In this document: one piece after another, positions 16,350 to 26,292 of the stretch
Layout of the letters: every line of letters begins with the position of its first letter
Position numbering within the stretch: the first letter of the stretch is position 1
Origin: Treponema sp.
GTDB lineage: Bacteria > Spirochaetota > Spirochaetia > Treponematales > Treponemataceae
NCBI GenBank assembly: GCA_017553635.1
Contig: JAFZKN010000005.1
Location: forward strand, 1 to 64,000
Length of the DNA: 64,000 bases
Reading direction: 5' to 3'
Made by a program: the position numbers and the translations under genes
Notes under the pieces: generated by a model
What the model was told of the DNA's origin: nothing
Seen by the model: only the letters and a program-made list of their open reading frames with translations
The model's database searches: none

Positions 16350-16378
16350 ATTTTACTATTATTTTCTTGCCTTATCAA
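16350..16378 (-). promoter_or_regulatory. Promoter of the M48 protease gene (leaderless)
   Basis: On the minus strand TTGATA (16373-16378), 17-nt spacer, TAAAAT (16350-16355), 7 nt to the ATG. Confidence 0.7.
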
Positions 16379-16395
16379 ATAAAAATTATTACTAT
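16367..16395 (+). promoter_or_regulatory. Promoter of the DUF2156 gene (leaderless)
   Basis: TTGCCT (16367-16372), 17-nt spacer, TACTAT (16390-16395), 7 nt to the ATG at 16403. It overlaps the divergent promoter at 16350-16378, so the two polymerases cannot both be bound at once. Confidence 0.7.
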
Positions 16396-16402
16396 ATCTA
16401 AG

Positions 16403-17359
16403 ATGGATATTAAAATTATCGCAGAGCTTAAAAACAGACTTATAACCGATTGCCTTAAAGGCAGCGACTCCTCTGTTACAAATGTTTTTCTACTCATGCC
16501 AAAATATAATACAGAACTCTTTCTTGGCAATGATTATTTTCTCCGCTACTATCACGGCTTGCCAAACAGAACAGGCTACGCTTTTCCACTTCCTCTCAAG
16601 GATTTAAAAAAGCCTGATGGCTCTTCTCCAGATCAGAGCGTATATCTTAAAAACGCATTTTTACATATCCTTGAATCACGCAAAGATTCTCCTGTAGATT
16701 TCTGTCTTTTTACGCTGAATCAGAAAAATACCTTTGATAATTTTTTAAAAGAAAATTTTCCTTCCTACAAAGTAAACTGGGACAGTCTTCGCGATGATTC
16801 TGACTATATTTATCTTCAGAAAAACCTTGCAGAGCTTCCGGGCCCTGTCCTGCACAAAAAGAAAAATCATGTTTCAAAATTCTTACGCACTTATGAAGGT
16901 AAATGGGAATATAAATCATTTCCCGAAGAGGACATTGCAGACGACTTTCTTTTAATCGAAGAAGAATGGTTTAACGAACGCAGCAATGATGTGGAAAAGG
17001 CTTTTGATAAAGAATCACTCCTTCTTGAAAAAGAAAGCATAAAATATGCAGTAGAAAATCATGAGCTTTTCGGTTTATCAGGCGGAATAATTTATATAGA
17101 AGAAAAGCCTGCTGCAATGTGTCTTGCAAGCCCAATCTCAGATGATACACTTGATGTTCATTTTGAAAAAGTTCTTTCTCAATACGCACAGAACGGCGGC
17201 TACCCTGCGATAAACAATTTTTTTGCAAAATCAAAATCAGATTACCTTTATTTTAACCGCGAAGAAGATGTCGGTGTCGAAGGCTTACGAAAGGCAAAGC
17301 TTTCTTATAAACCAGAAATTCTTCTTGATAAATATTTCGGAAGGCTTGAAAAATGCTGA
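16403..17359 (+). CDS. DUF2156 domain protein (phosphatidylglycerol lysyltransferase-like fold)
   Basis: The 318-aa protein resembles DUF2156 proteins, which share the GNAT-like fold of the MprF/LPG-synthase C-terminal domain. Visible landmarks are FLRYYHGLPNRTGYAFPLPL near the start and the C-terminal YLYFNREEDVGVEGLRKAKLSYKP. There are no membrane segments. Aminoacyl or acyl transfer is possible but unproven. The ATG at 16403 sits 7 nt after the -10 box. The next gene overlaps its end as ATGCTGA, so the two are translationally coupled. Confidence 0.78.
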   Translation: MDIKIIAELKNRLITDCLKGSDSSVTNVFLLMPKYNTELFLGNDYFLRYYHGLPNRTGYAFPLPLKDLKKPDGSSPDQSVYLKNAFLHILESRKDSPVDFCLFTLNQKNTFDNFLKENFPSYKVNWDSLRDDSDYIYLQKNLAELPGPVLHKKKNHVSKFLRTYEGKWEYKSFPEEDIADDFLLIEEEWFNERSNDVEKAFDKESLLLEKESIKYAVENHELFGLSGGIIYIEEKPAAMCLASPISDDTLDVHFEKVLSQYAQNGGYPAINNFFAKSKSDYLYFNREEDVGVEGLRKAKLSYKPEILLDKYFGRLEKC

Positions 17360-17862
17360 GCAGGATTTTATCAAAAGAACAATGTGCCTCATGCAAATTC
17401 TGCTGCAGCTTTAGAAGACAGAGTCTCTGGGAAACTCCGCTTTTTGACAAAGATCAGATGAAGGCTGTTTTAGAAAAATATCCTGATGTAGAATTTACAG
17501 AAGCTGGTAACTGCGGCAGTTCCAAAGGCGAAAAAAAAATCTACACTGTAAAGCTTTATGACAGATATAAAACCGATGACCCGAACGAAGAAGCCGCCTG
17601 TCCGTTTTTAGACACGGCAAAGGGCTGCATATTACCCAAGGATTTAAAACCCTTTGACTGCAGTATATGGCCGCTTCGTGCAGTCCGCTCCGATGATAAA
17701 ATCAAAGTTGTCCTTACTCCTACATGCAGCGCAATAAATAAAATTCCGCTTGAAGATGTTAAAAAATTTGTAAAGGAAGAACTTAAAGACACAATCCTTA
17801 AATACGCAGAGAGCCATCCCGAGATTATCAAGGATGACTCTGATTTTTTTGTTGAGTTATAA
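17353..17862 (+). CDS. YkgJ-type cysteine cluster protein
   Basis: The 169-aa protein begins with CASCKFCC and has further cysteines in ACPFLD, GCIL, FDCSIW and PTCSA. This spaced pattern is that of the YkgJ family, thought to bind zinc or an iron-sulfur cluster. The function is unknown. Its ATG overlaps the preceding stop codon, and GGAAGG lies upstream inside that gene. It probably works with the DUF2156 protein. Confidence 0.8.
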   Translation: MLSRILSKEQCASCKFCCSFRRQSLWETPLFDKDQMKAVLEKYPDVEFTEAGNCGSSKGEKKIYTVKLYDRYKTDDPNEEAACPFLDTAKGCILPKDLKPFDCSIWPLRAVRSDDKIKVVLTPTCSAINKIPLEDVKKFVKEELKDTILKYAESHPEIIKDDSDFFVEL

Positions 17863-17882
17863 ACTTAAACCTTAAAATGTTT

Positions 17883-19808
17883 TTATTCTACAGTTACAGA
17901 TTTTGCAAGGTTTTTAGGTTTATCCGGATCAATTCCGCGTAAAACAGAACAGTAATAAGCAAAAAGCTGTGCCGGAATTATTGCAGTGATTGCAGCAAAA
18001 ATATCTTCGATCTGTGGAATCTTGATGATTGTATCTGCGCTTTCACCTTTAACAAAAACCTGCTCATCACCCTGACAGATTACAAGAGTAGAAGCACCGC
18101 GTGTTTTTACTTCCTGCACATTACTGTTTATTTTCTCGTAAAGTGCTTTCTGAGTTGCAAGTGCTACAACAAGGGTTTCTTTATCGATAAGAGCAATCGG
18201 GCCGTGTTTAAGTTCACCTGCAGCAAAAGCTTCGCTGTGCATGTAACTTACTTCTTTAAGTTTAAGTGCACTTTCAAGACTTGATGCACTGTCAATAAGA
18301 CGACCGATATAGAAAACTTTGTTCTTGTTAAAATTTTCAGATGCAAATTTCTGAGTATTGCTCTGGTCTTTTAAAATCTGTTCAACCTGATCTGGAATAA
18401 GCTCAAGCTGTTCAAGATAATATTCAAAATCTTTTTGAGAAACTGTATTGCGTGCTGCAGCCATTTTAAGTGCAAGAAGATAAAGACACATAAGCTGGGT
18501 TGTATATGCCTTTGTCGAAGCAACTGCAATTTCAGGACCGGCAAGAGTGTAAATTACACGGTCTGCTTCACGGCTTACAGTTGAACCTACAACATTTGTA
18601 ATTGCAATTACTTTTGCACCTGCTTCTTTTGCAAGACGAAGGGCAGCTAAAGTATCTGCTGTTTCACCAGACTGGCTTATAATGATTACAACATCTTTAT
18701 TAGAAATAATCGGGTTTTTATAACGGAATTCACTTGCAACATCAACCACAACCGGAACACGTGTAAGCTGTTCAAAAATGTAGCGCGCTGCAACACCTGC
18801 GTGATATGCAGTTCCGCATGCAGTAATTATGATACGGTCAACGTTTTCAAAGATAGAAGAAAAATCCATTTCATCAAACTTAATGTCAACTGCTTTATCT
18901 CCATTAAAAACAAGATGAGGATGAAGTGTATCTTTAAGAGCTTTTGGCTGCTCATAAATTTCTTTAAGCATAAAGTGAGCATACCCACCTTTTTTAGCTG
19001 CGGCCATATCCCACTCGATGTGAGAAGGTTCTTTAATTATTTTTTCACCATCTTCTGTAAATAAATCTACATGGTCAGAATAAACTACAGCAAGCTCTTT
19101 CTGATCGAGGTAGTAAACTTCTCTTGTATATTCAAGAACTGCAGGAACATCACTTGCAATAAAGTTTTCGTTTTTACCAAGACCTACGATAAGCGGGCTG
19201 TCTTTTCTTGCAGCAATGATTCTGTCCGGATAATCCTTGCAGATAACACCGAGAGCATAGCTTCCTTCGAGTTTTTTAAGTGCGAGTTTAACTGCTTCAA
19301 AAATATCATTTGTCTGTTCATAGAAAAAGTTTACAAGATGTGCAATTACTTCTGTATCTGTCTGGCTTTTAAAAACAATTCCCTGAGCCTGAAGCTGTTC
19401 CTTTAACTTAGCATAGTTTTCGATGATACCGTTATGGACAATTGCAATTGTTCCGCTTACATTTGTATGTGGATGCGCATTAATGTCACTTGGTTCGCCG
19501 TGAGTTGCCCAGCGTGTATGACCGATTCCGATTGTACCTTTTACAAACTTATCAGTTGCAGCAATAAGCTCTGCTTCGCGTGCGTCACATTCTTCGCCCG
19601 TCATTTTATCGTTTAAACGGACAACTTCTTTTGTAATGTCTTCTGTTAAAACACGTAAAGCACCTTTTGCCTTTCTTACAAGAATTTCATCATCATTCAT
19701 TACTGCGATTCCGGCACTGTCGTAACCGCGGTATTCAAGTTTTTTTAAAGTATTAATTAAAACAGGAGTTGCCTGTTTGCATCCAACATATCCTACAATT
19801 CCACACAT
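17883..19808 (-). CDS. glmS: Glutamine-fructose-6-phosphate aminotransferase (isomerizing)
   Basis: The 641-aa enzyme starts MCGIVGYVG, where Cys2 becomes the N-terminal nucleophile of the glutaminase domain (residues 2 to about 250; motifs RWATHG and HNGIIEN). Two SIS domains follow (TACGTAYHAG, ISQSGETADT, STKAYTTQ), and the sequence ends KNLAKSVTVE as usual. It makes glucosamine-6-phosphate for peptidoglycan. It is about 30 residues longer than the common 609-residue form, mostly in the glutaminase domain. Its ATG overlaps the purB stop (TAATG), so it is coupled to purB. Confidence 0.97.
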   Translation of the reverse strand: MCGIVGYVGCKQATPVLINTLKKLEYRGYDSAGIAVMNDDEILVRKAKGALRVLTEDITKEVVRLNDKMTGEECDAREAELIAATDKFVKGTIGIGHTRWATHGEPSDINAHPHTNVSGTIAIVHNGIIENYAKLKEQLQAQGIVFKSQTDTEVIAHLVNFFYEQTNDIFEAVKLALKKLEGSYALGVICKDYPDRIIAARKDSPLIVGLGKNENFIASDVPAVLEYTREVYYLDQKELAVVYSDHVDLFTEDGEKIIKEPSHIEWDMAAAKKGGYAHFMLKEIYEQPKALKDTLHPHLVFNGDKAVDIKFDEMDFSSIFENVDRIIITACGTAYHAGVAARYIFEQLTRVPVVVDVASEFRYKNPIISNKDVVIIISQSGETADTLAALRLAKEAGAKVIAITNVVGSTVSREADRVIYTLAGPEIAVASTKAYTTQLMCLYLLALKMAAARNTVSQKDFEYYLEQLELIPDQVEQILKDQSNTQKFASENFNKNKVFYIGRLIDSASSLESALKLKEVSYMHSEAFAAGELKHGPIALIDKETLVVALATQKALYEKINSNVQEVKTRGASTLVICQGDEQVFVKGESADTIIKIPQIEDIFAAITAIIPAQLFAYYCSVLRGIDPDKPKNLAKSVTVE

Positions 19809-21223
19809 TATAAATTAATCTCCGCAGACTGTCTGTCAATTCCTTTAAGAAGAGGCTTTACTTTTTCTACAAGAGCAGTAACCTGTTCAGGACATCTTCC
19901 GATATAAAGTGAAGGTGTTAAAAGTTTATTCATCTCTTCTTCTGTAAGACCAAATTCTTTTTCTTTTGCAAGACGTGAAAGTAAATCACATTCTTCACCG
20001 TTTTTCATTTTTGCAGTTGCTTCCATAGAACACTTTCTGATTATTTCATGAAGTGTCTGACGGTTACCGCCGCGTTTAACAGCTTCCATCATAAGATTTT
20101 CTGTTGCGATAAACGGTAAATATTCGCGGCATGTTTTTTCTACAATTTTTTCATTAACATGAAGTCCGTCTGTAACATTCTGTGCAAGACGTAAAATTGC
20201 ATCGCAGCACAAAAATCCTTCTGGTAAGGAAATGCGGCGGTTTGCAGAATCATCAAGAGTGCGTTCAAGCCACTGAGTACATGCAGTCATCGGCGCATTT
20301 AAAGCATCTGCCATCAGATAACGTGCAAGAGAACAGATTCTTTCGCTTCGCATCGGATTTCTTTTATATGCCATTGCAGATGAACCGATCTGATTTTTTT
20401 CAAACGGCTCTTCAACCTGGCGGTCATGCTGTAAAAGTCTTATATCATTTGCCATTCTGTAACAGCTCTGTGCAACAGAAGAAAGCGCATTAAGAATACG
20501 GCTGTCAACTTTTCTAGGATAAGTCTGTCCCTGAACATCAAAGATTTCTGTAAAACCAAAATCTTCTGCAATCATTTTATTAAGCTTATCACATTTAGTT
20601 CCGTCACCTTCGAAAAGATCCATAAAGCTGGCTTCTGTTCCGGTTGTACCGCGGCATCCTAAAAATTTAATGTTTTCGATTGCAAAATCAATTTCATGTA
20701 AGTCAGAAAGGAAATCCTGCATCCAGAGAGTTGCACGCTTTCCAACAGTTACAAGCTGTGCAGGCTGGTAATGTGTATAACCGAGTGTAGGTAAATCTTT
20801 ATATTTATCTGCAAAATCACAGAGATTAGAAATTACTTTTAAAAGTTCACCGCGAAGATATTTTAAACCGTCTCTGTAAATTACAAGGTCAGCATTGTCT
20901 GTTACATAACAGCTTGTTGCTCCAAGGTGAATAATTCCTGCAGCCTGAGGAGCTACCTGCCCGTAAGCATAAACATGTGCCATTACATCATGACGCACTT
21001 CCTTTTCGCGCGCTTTAACAACATCGTAATCTATATCTGTAACATGATCCTGAAGCTCAAGAACCTGAGCCTCTGTTACAGGAAGCCCTAAAGTCATTTC
21101 TGCCTTTGCAAGAGCAACCCAGAGCTTTCTCCATGTCTGATATCTTGTGTCCGATGAAAAGAGTTTTAACATATAGTCTGATGCATATCTGGATGACAAC
21201 GGTGTTTCGTAAGTATCTGTCAT
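19808..21223 (-). CDS. purB: Adenylosuccinate lyase
   Basis: The 471-aa protein belongs to the fumarase/aspartase superfamily, with the signature SSAMAYKRNPMRSE and catalytic-region motifs GATSCYVTDN and TLGYTHYQPAQ. It catalyses two steps of purine synthesis: release of fumarate from SAICAR and from adenylosuccinate. The ATG at 21223 has AGGAG 6 nt upstream; in-frame codons further up lie in the leader. It is first in a two-gene operon with glmS. Confidence 0.95.
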   Translation of the reverse strand: MTDTYETPLSSRYASDYMLKLFSSDTRYQTWRKLWVALAKAEMTLGLPVTEAQVLELQDHVTDIDYDVVKAREKEVRHDVMAHVYAYGQVAPQAAGIIHLGATSCYVTDNADLVIYRDGLKYLRGELLKVISNLCDFADKYKDLPTLGYTHYQPAQLVTVGKRATLWMQDFLSDLHEIDFAIENIKFLGCRGTTGTEASFMDLFEGDGTKCDKLNKMIAEDFGFTEIFDVQGQTYPRKVDSRILNALSSVAQSCYRMANDIRLLQHDRQVEEPFEKNQIGSSAMAYKRNPMRSERICSLARYLMADALNAPMTACTQWLERTLDDSANRRISLPEGFLCCDAILRLAQNVTDGLHVNEKIVEKTCREYLPFIATENLMMEAVKRGGNRQTLHEIIRKCSMEATAKMKNGEECDLLSRLAKEKEFGLTEEEMNKLLTPSLYIGRCPEQVTALVEKVKPLLKGIDRQSAEINL

Positions 21224-21261
21224 ATTAATCTCCTGCAGTTTCTTTATTGAATCTGGCTTTA

Positions 21262-21290
21262 ATTTTAGCAAGAATTTGCTTTTCTTTCAA
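21262..21290 (-). promoter_or_regulatory. Promoter of purB-glmS
   Basis: On the minus strand TTGAAA (21285-21290), 17-nt spacer, extended -10 TGCTAAAAT (TAAAAT at 21262-21267). The start is near 21255, giving a leader of about 30 nt. Confidence 0.65.
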
Positions 21291-21383
21291 TGTTAAGGGC
21301 AGTTTTCGGGGGTTTTAGAGCATATGCTGAATTTATGTTTTGGAGAAATACTGCACTTTTTTAAAAAAAATTCAATTTAAAAC

Positions 21384-21410
21384 TTGACACGCTGATAGTT
21401 TAAATATAAT
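21384..21410 (+). promoter_or_regulatory. Promoter of the beta-helix lipoprotein genes
   Basis: TTGACA (21384-21389) and TATAAT (21405-21410) are both perfect, but the 15-nt spacing is short; TAATCA at 17 nt is an alternative -10. Confidence 0.55.
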
Positions 21411-21443
21411 CATAAATTAATATTAAAAAGTATGGAGCTTATC

Positions 21444-23117
21444 ATGAAAAAAGTTTTATTATTTACGGGCATAGTATCTCTATGTCTTCTTGGCTGTTCT
21501 GTTCCATCTGTAAAAACAGTTTACAAAGCCAAAACAAATCAACAGTCTTCAACATCATATGTTGTCCTCGATCCGGAACAAAGTCTTGCATCACAGATTA
21601 CAAGACCTAACTGTACCTATGAAGTCCCTTATGGCTTTGACCTTGAAGGAAGCGATCTGGTTCTTCCACAGTCAGTCGACTTAAGATTTACCGGCGGTCA
21701 GATTTACAACGGCAACATCGTTTTTAACAACACTTATCTGGAAGGCTTTGTAAGGTTTTCAAAATGTACTTACAGCGGAAAGATTGCAACTGAAGAAGTT
21801 AATCTGTCATGGTTTGATTTTGAAGACGGCAAAACCAGAGTCGTAGTTCTTGGAAATACGCGTTACACTCTAAAAACCCATAGTGCAGCTGTTCTTGAAT
21901 CAATCATTAATGCTTGTGACGGAGGAACCGTTCTCATAGACCAGGTTTATGTCACAACCAAACCGATTACACTCAGAGGAACAGTTACACTTAAAGGCTT
22001 AGACAGCAATGAAGGCATTTATGCAACACGATCTCAAAATGCTGAATATGGCTTTATCAATGAAACCTCTTCTGCATTTATAGCAGAATCCGGTGCGAAA
22101 GTTTCAATGTATGGAATAACCGTTTTAGGCTATATGTCTCTCTATATTTCAGGAAATATATGGGAAAAAGAATATGCTAACGGTACTCATCTTACAAACC
22201 CTTACGCACTCTGTGGACTTGAATTAAAACCGGGAGCTTCAGCGGTAAAAATTCATGACAGTACATTTACAGCATGGACATACGGAATCTGTTCAAAAGG
22301 CGGTACAATCGGAGAAGTAAAAAATACTTACTTCAGTTCATGCAGATTCGGTTTCTATGCAGATGGAACTAATAATTTTACATGTCTTGGATGCAGATTC
22401 AACACAAACCTTCTTAACTTTCACTTTCACGAAAGAAATCTCGATAACTATGTAAACGAGCATGTCCGTCTTACAAAAACAGACGGAGATCAGATTCGTA
22501 AAATCGGAGCAGGTCTTTATCTTAAAAACTGTTCTAACGTTAAAATTAAAGAATGCCGTTTTGAATTTAATTTCATTCACGCAACTCTTGACGAAACAAA
22601 CAAAAACATCGATATCGAAAAATGTATCTTTGACACCGGGACAATCGCTCAGGTCATGATCTATAATGCAAATGCTGCAAGAAACACAGTAACATCATAT
22701 TCAAATCCGGCTTATTCAAATATCAACATCACAGGAAACACATTTGCACGTGGAGCACGCTGCGACTTTACAGATTCAACAGGTAAAACAAGTTATCCGG
22801 GATTCGGAATTTTCTACATCGTTGAAGGCAATAACCGTGGATCTACAATTAATATTACAGACAATATCGTTTCGGACCAGATGGAAGTAGAAAGAGGCCG
22901 CAACGTAAAATACGAAGAAGCAATTTTCTGCATTCACAACACTTCTACAACTTCAAAACTCATTTCAACAGGAAATTCATTTAACAGCGCAAAAGCAGAA
23001 AGTGTCTATGATATTGTTTCGGGAAGTTCAGGAACTTACACTGTTACAACTAAAAATAACAATAACGGGAATCTCAGCCTGACATCAGGAAACAGCTCAG
23101 TTTTAAATTTTAACTAA
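21444..23117 (+). CDS. Lipoprotein with right-handed beta-helix repeats
   Basis: The 557-aa product has a lipoprotein signal ending LCLLGC (Cys at about residue 18). The body is rich in Asn, Thr, Gly and Ile, with repeated short strand-turn units (for example NITGNTFARG, INITDNIVSD, LISTGNSF), as in parallel beta-helix proteins of the pectate-lyase type. Such folds bind or cut polysaccharides, but no catalytic motif is recognisable. GGAG 6 nt before the ATG at 21444 fixes the start. It is paralogous to the frameshifted gene that follows, 12 bp downstream. Confidence 0.78.
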   Translation: MKKVLLFTGIVSLCLLGCSVPSVKTVYKAKTNQQSSTSYVVLDPEQSLASQITRPNCTYEVPYGFDLEGSDLVLPQSVDLRFTGGQIYNGNIVFNNTYLEGFVRFSKCTYSGKIATEEVNLSWFDFEDGKTRVVVLGNTRYTLKTHSAAVLESIINACDGGTVLIDQVYVTTKPITLRGTVTLKGLDSNEGIYATRSQNAEYGFINETSSAFIAESGAKVSMYGITVLGYMSLYISGNIWEKEYANGTHLTNPYALCGLELKPGASAVKIHDSTFTAWTYGICSKGGTIGEVKNTYFSSCRFGFYADGTNNFTCLGCRFNTNLLNFHFHERNLDNYVNEHVRLTKTDGDQIRKIGAGLYLKNCSNVKIKECRFEFNFIHATLDETNKNIDIEKCIFDTGTIAQVMIYNANAARNTVTSYSNPAYSNINITGNTFARGARCDFTDSTGKTSYPGFGIFYIVEGNNRGSTINITDNIVSDQMEVERGRNVKYEEAIFCIHNTSTTSKLISTGNSFNSAKAESVYDIVSGSSGTYTVTTKNNNNGNLSLTSGNSSVLNFN

Positions 23118-23129
23118 AGGGTCTTAAAT

Positions 23130-24706
23130 ATGAAAAAGTTTTTTATAATATTAATATCAATTTCTACATTATTTATTTCTTGCAGAGCCCCAGCTGCAAG
23201 TGAAAAGGTAATTCTTCTGGACAGGCTTCCGACAGATACATCCTTTGGTTATTTATATCTGTCTGATGAATCAAGTTTTGCATCGCAGGTAAAAATCGAC
23301 CATATGATTTATTACATTGACAGTACATTCGATTTAAAAAATAGTACTGTTGACATTCCTGCAAATTCAATCCTTCAGTTTGGAGATCAGGGAAAAGTCG
23401 TAAATGGAAACCTCAACTTTAATGGAACATACCTTGACGGAAAAGTTAAATTTGAAAACTGTTCTTTTACAGGAAATCTTATAAACAAAACAATTACACT
23501 TTCCTGGTTTGGTCCTGGTACAAATTCAACACAGGAAGCATCTCAAAAAACAAATTCAAAACTTCTTAGAGAAGTCTTTTCAATCGCAGGAGAAACACTA
23601 ATCGTAGATGGTTACTATCCTCTTGGTGAAAAGATTGTTCTTGGAAGACAAATCACTTTAAAAGGCAAGGACTGGACAGAAAGCTGTCACTCAAAAACCT
23701 ACAACACATCTTATACACCTCAATATGGTTTTTATACCGCTTCAGCAACCAGCATAATTGAATTTACAAATGGTGGTGGGCTTGATGTTTACGGAATCAA
23801 ATTTGTAGGAAAGAAGGATTATTCTGTTTTAACCGGAGGAATTATACTTCCGCTTAAGGGATCTCTGGGTGCATGCTATAACTGTCATTTCGAGGGATTT
23901 ACATGGGGAATCAGAGCAGTTGGCGGCTTTCTTGAAAAATTCAAAATGTAAACTTTACAGACAACCGTTATGGGCTTTCTTTGATTTATACTTCTGACTT
24001 TGACATCTTTGGATGTAAATTTACAAATTCAAATTCAAGCATAAATATCCCGTACACAGACAGTCCGACCGATGCAAATTATATCAGTCTCCAGGAAAGT
24101 GGTGCAGGCATCTATCTTTCTGCATCAGGAATGGTAAATATGCAGGATAACCTTTTCGATGGAAATATCATCAACATCATTCTCTCTCAGGCAGATATCA
24201 TCATCAATATCCAGGACAACGAATTTAAAAATCCAGCCTTCTGTGACATTCTTCTGTACAATAAGTTTTTCCTTGGAAACAGCAATGGTTTAATAATGGG
24301 AATCGGAAGAAATGAAGTTCAACCTGTTTCACTCGATAATATTGTGATAACGCACAATACATTTACAAAAACATTTTCTCCTGCAGCAATGTGTACAGTT
24401 TTTGTTAAGGAAGATTCAAACCGCGGAACAAACTTTATTTTCTCTGAAAACACTTTTACAGACAGCAACATTACTGCAGCAGACACAAATGCAATCTTTG
24501 GTATTCAAAATACAAGCGATTCAACAGGAACTGTAATATGCAGTAAAAATGTTTTTACAAAAAGCCAGGCACGAGCATTCTGTCATTCACTCAACAATGC
24601 TTCAGGAAAATTTGTCTTTTCAATTGATAATTCAAATACATACGGAAGTAATTTTGCAAAGAACTCTACAACAAACGATACAAACAGTGTAATTACTTAC
24701 CAGTAA
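23130..24706 (+). pseudogene. Second beta-helix lipoprotein, split by a one-base frameshift
   Basis: The first part (23130-23951) has a lipoprotein signal ending LFISC and ends in the stop of AAATGTAA. The second part continues in another frame from just before that stop (NVNFTDNRYGLSLIYTSDF) to 24706. Restoring one A in the run at about 23940-23945 joins the two into one protein of about 525 residues that parallels the neighbouring 557-aa paralog throughout, including GFTWGIRAVGG against the paralog's AWTYGICSKGG. Whether this is a real mutation, slippage-based switching or a sequencing error cannot be told. If unexpressed past the stop, a truncated 273-aa lipoprotein results. Confidence 0.8.
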
Positions 24707-24843
24707 AAAAATACCGGGCTGCAGATTAAAAAAGCTTACTGTTCTGCTTGAGCTTCCTTTGTGCGCGATTCAATCCATGAAGGATCTGCAGCCTTTCTGC
24801 ATAGTAATCATATCTCACTTTTTCGTAGTTTAAAGAAATTCAC

Positions 24844-26163
24844 CTAAAACTTAATCTTAAAGAATCTTATTGTGTTAATTCCGGAGCGGACAAACTCGTC
24901 AAGAATCGCCGCAACGATAACGCCCGCAATTCCCCATTTAAACACAAATACAAAGAGCGCTGCAAAGGCGATAACCTCTACCGTTCCCAGAATCTGTGTT
25001 ATGAGCATCCAGGTCGTATCTCCAAAGCCGCGGATACCACTTCCGATAATTATATTGCCTGATTTTCCAAAGAGATCAATTCCGACTAAAATCAAAAACA
25101 GAACAGACTCTTCGATTACAACCATGTCCGTAGAAAAAAGAGAAAGAATCTGCCGCGGCATGATTATAAAAATCAAAAGCGTAACTGCAGAAACATACAT
25201 CGACCATTTTATAGAAGTTCCTACAACCCTTCTGTAAAGCGAAAGGTCCTTTGCACCCGTTGCTTCTCCAGAAACAGTTAAAGTTGCGCTTCCAATTGAA
25301 CCGATTATACAGACAAAAATAATTTCTACAGAGAAAACCATAGAGAAAATACCTGCAGCCTTGTCGCTGATAGTATTTAAAATTGTCATGAGAATAAGGT
25401 TTCCGAAATTCCACAGAAAATCTTCGCTTGCAGTCGGAAGCCCAAGCACAACAGATTTTAAAAATGGCCCGATTTTTGAACGGATCATTTTTCGTATTGA
25501 AGGACTTGTTATAAAGCTCTTGCGTTTTATAATTGCAACAGAAGCAATAAAAACAAATCCGATATATTCTGCGATCGTAGTTCCGAGAGCCGCACCGTTA
25601 ATTCCCATTTCTTTAAAACCAAGTTTTCCAAAAATCAAAACGTAATCAAAAAAGATGTTTAAACCTGAACGGATGATTCCATAAAAAACCAGAGGCAAAG
25701 TTAAATTAGAAGTCTGAAAAATTACACTGTAAGAAGCACCAAGCCCCATAAGTAAAAATACCGGAGCAAAAATTCTTGTATACGAAATGCAGTAGCCTAT
25801 TACATTTTCTGGAACTCCCATAAATTTAAATACGAGAGGTGAACAGAATTCCCAGAACAGAAACAGAATGAGAGGAATGATATTGTTAAACTTAATAAGC
25901 GCACCCGAATATTCTTTTGCCTTTTCAAGATCCTCTGCACCGACAGACTGACTTATTAAAATCGAAGCACCGACAGAAAGCGAGAAAACAAACGACATCG
26001 AAGTCCATAACGGCGCTGTTGCGTTTCCGACAGCAGACATGTAAAGAATGTCTAAGCGTCCTAAAAAAATTCTGTCGATAAGCATCTGAATCTGGCTTAT
26101 CAACTGGCTTAGAGTAATTGGAATTGCAATTTTAAGTAATTTTCTTTTGTATTCTGAAATCAT
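24844..26163 (-). CDS. MATE family efflux transporter
   Basis: The 439-aa protein has twelve membrane segments and MATE features in both halves (LSQLISQIQMLIDRIFLG; GEATGAKD). It is only distantly similar to the MATE protein at 1843 and lacks its N-terminal QLYNTVD motif. The ATG at 26163 lies 7 nt after TAGTAT, so a leaderless mRNA is likely; another ATG lies nine bases upstream, inside that promoter spacing. It diverges from the HD-domain gene. The substrate is unknown. Confidence 0.88.
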   Translation of the reverse strand: MISEYKRKLLKIAIPITLSQLISQIQMLIDRIFLGRLDILYMSAVGNATAPLWTSMSFVFSLSVGASILISQSVGAEDLEKAKEYSGALIKFNNIIPLILFLFWEFCSPLVFKFMGVPENVIGYCISYTRIFAPVFLLMGLGASYSVIFQTSNLTLPLVFYGIIRSGLNIFFDYVLIFGKLGFKEMGINGAALGTTIAEYIGFVFIASVAIIKRKSFITSPSIRKMIRSKIGPFLKSVVLGLPTASEDFLWNFGNLILMTILNTISDKAAGIFSMVFSVEIIFVCIIGSIGSATLTVSGEATGAKDLSLYRRVVGTSIKWSMYVSAVTLLIFIIMPRQILSLFSTDMVVIEESVLFLILVGIDLFGKSGNIIIGSGIRGFGDTTWMLITQILGTVEVIAFAALFVFVFKWGIAGVIVAAILDEFVRSGINTIRFFKIKF

Positions 26164-26292
26164 AAGAGACATACTAATCTTTTTTTTAATTTTTGAATAT
26201 AGGATTAAACCAGGACTTTAATTCTGTACTGTATTTTTTTTGTCAAAAAAAGCACAATTCCCCAAAAAGAAAATTTGTTTTATACTGTTCAC

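Noticed and set aside
24733..24815. Possible protein remnant on the minus strand ending KEAQAEQ
   Set aside because: The stretch reads like the end of a protein (about 23 codons), but it lacks a start and I cannot link it to a family; the evidence is too weak to annotate.
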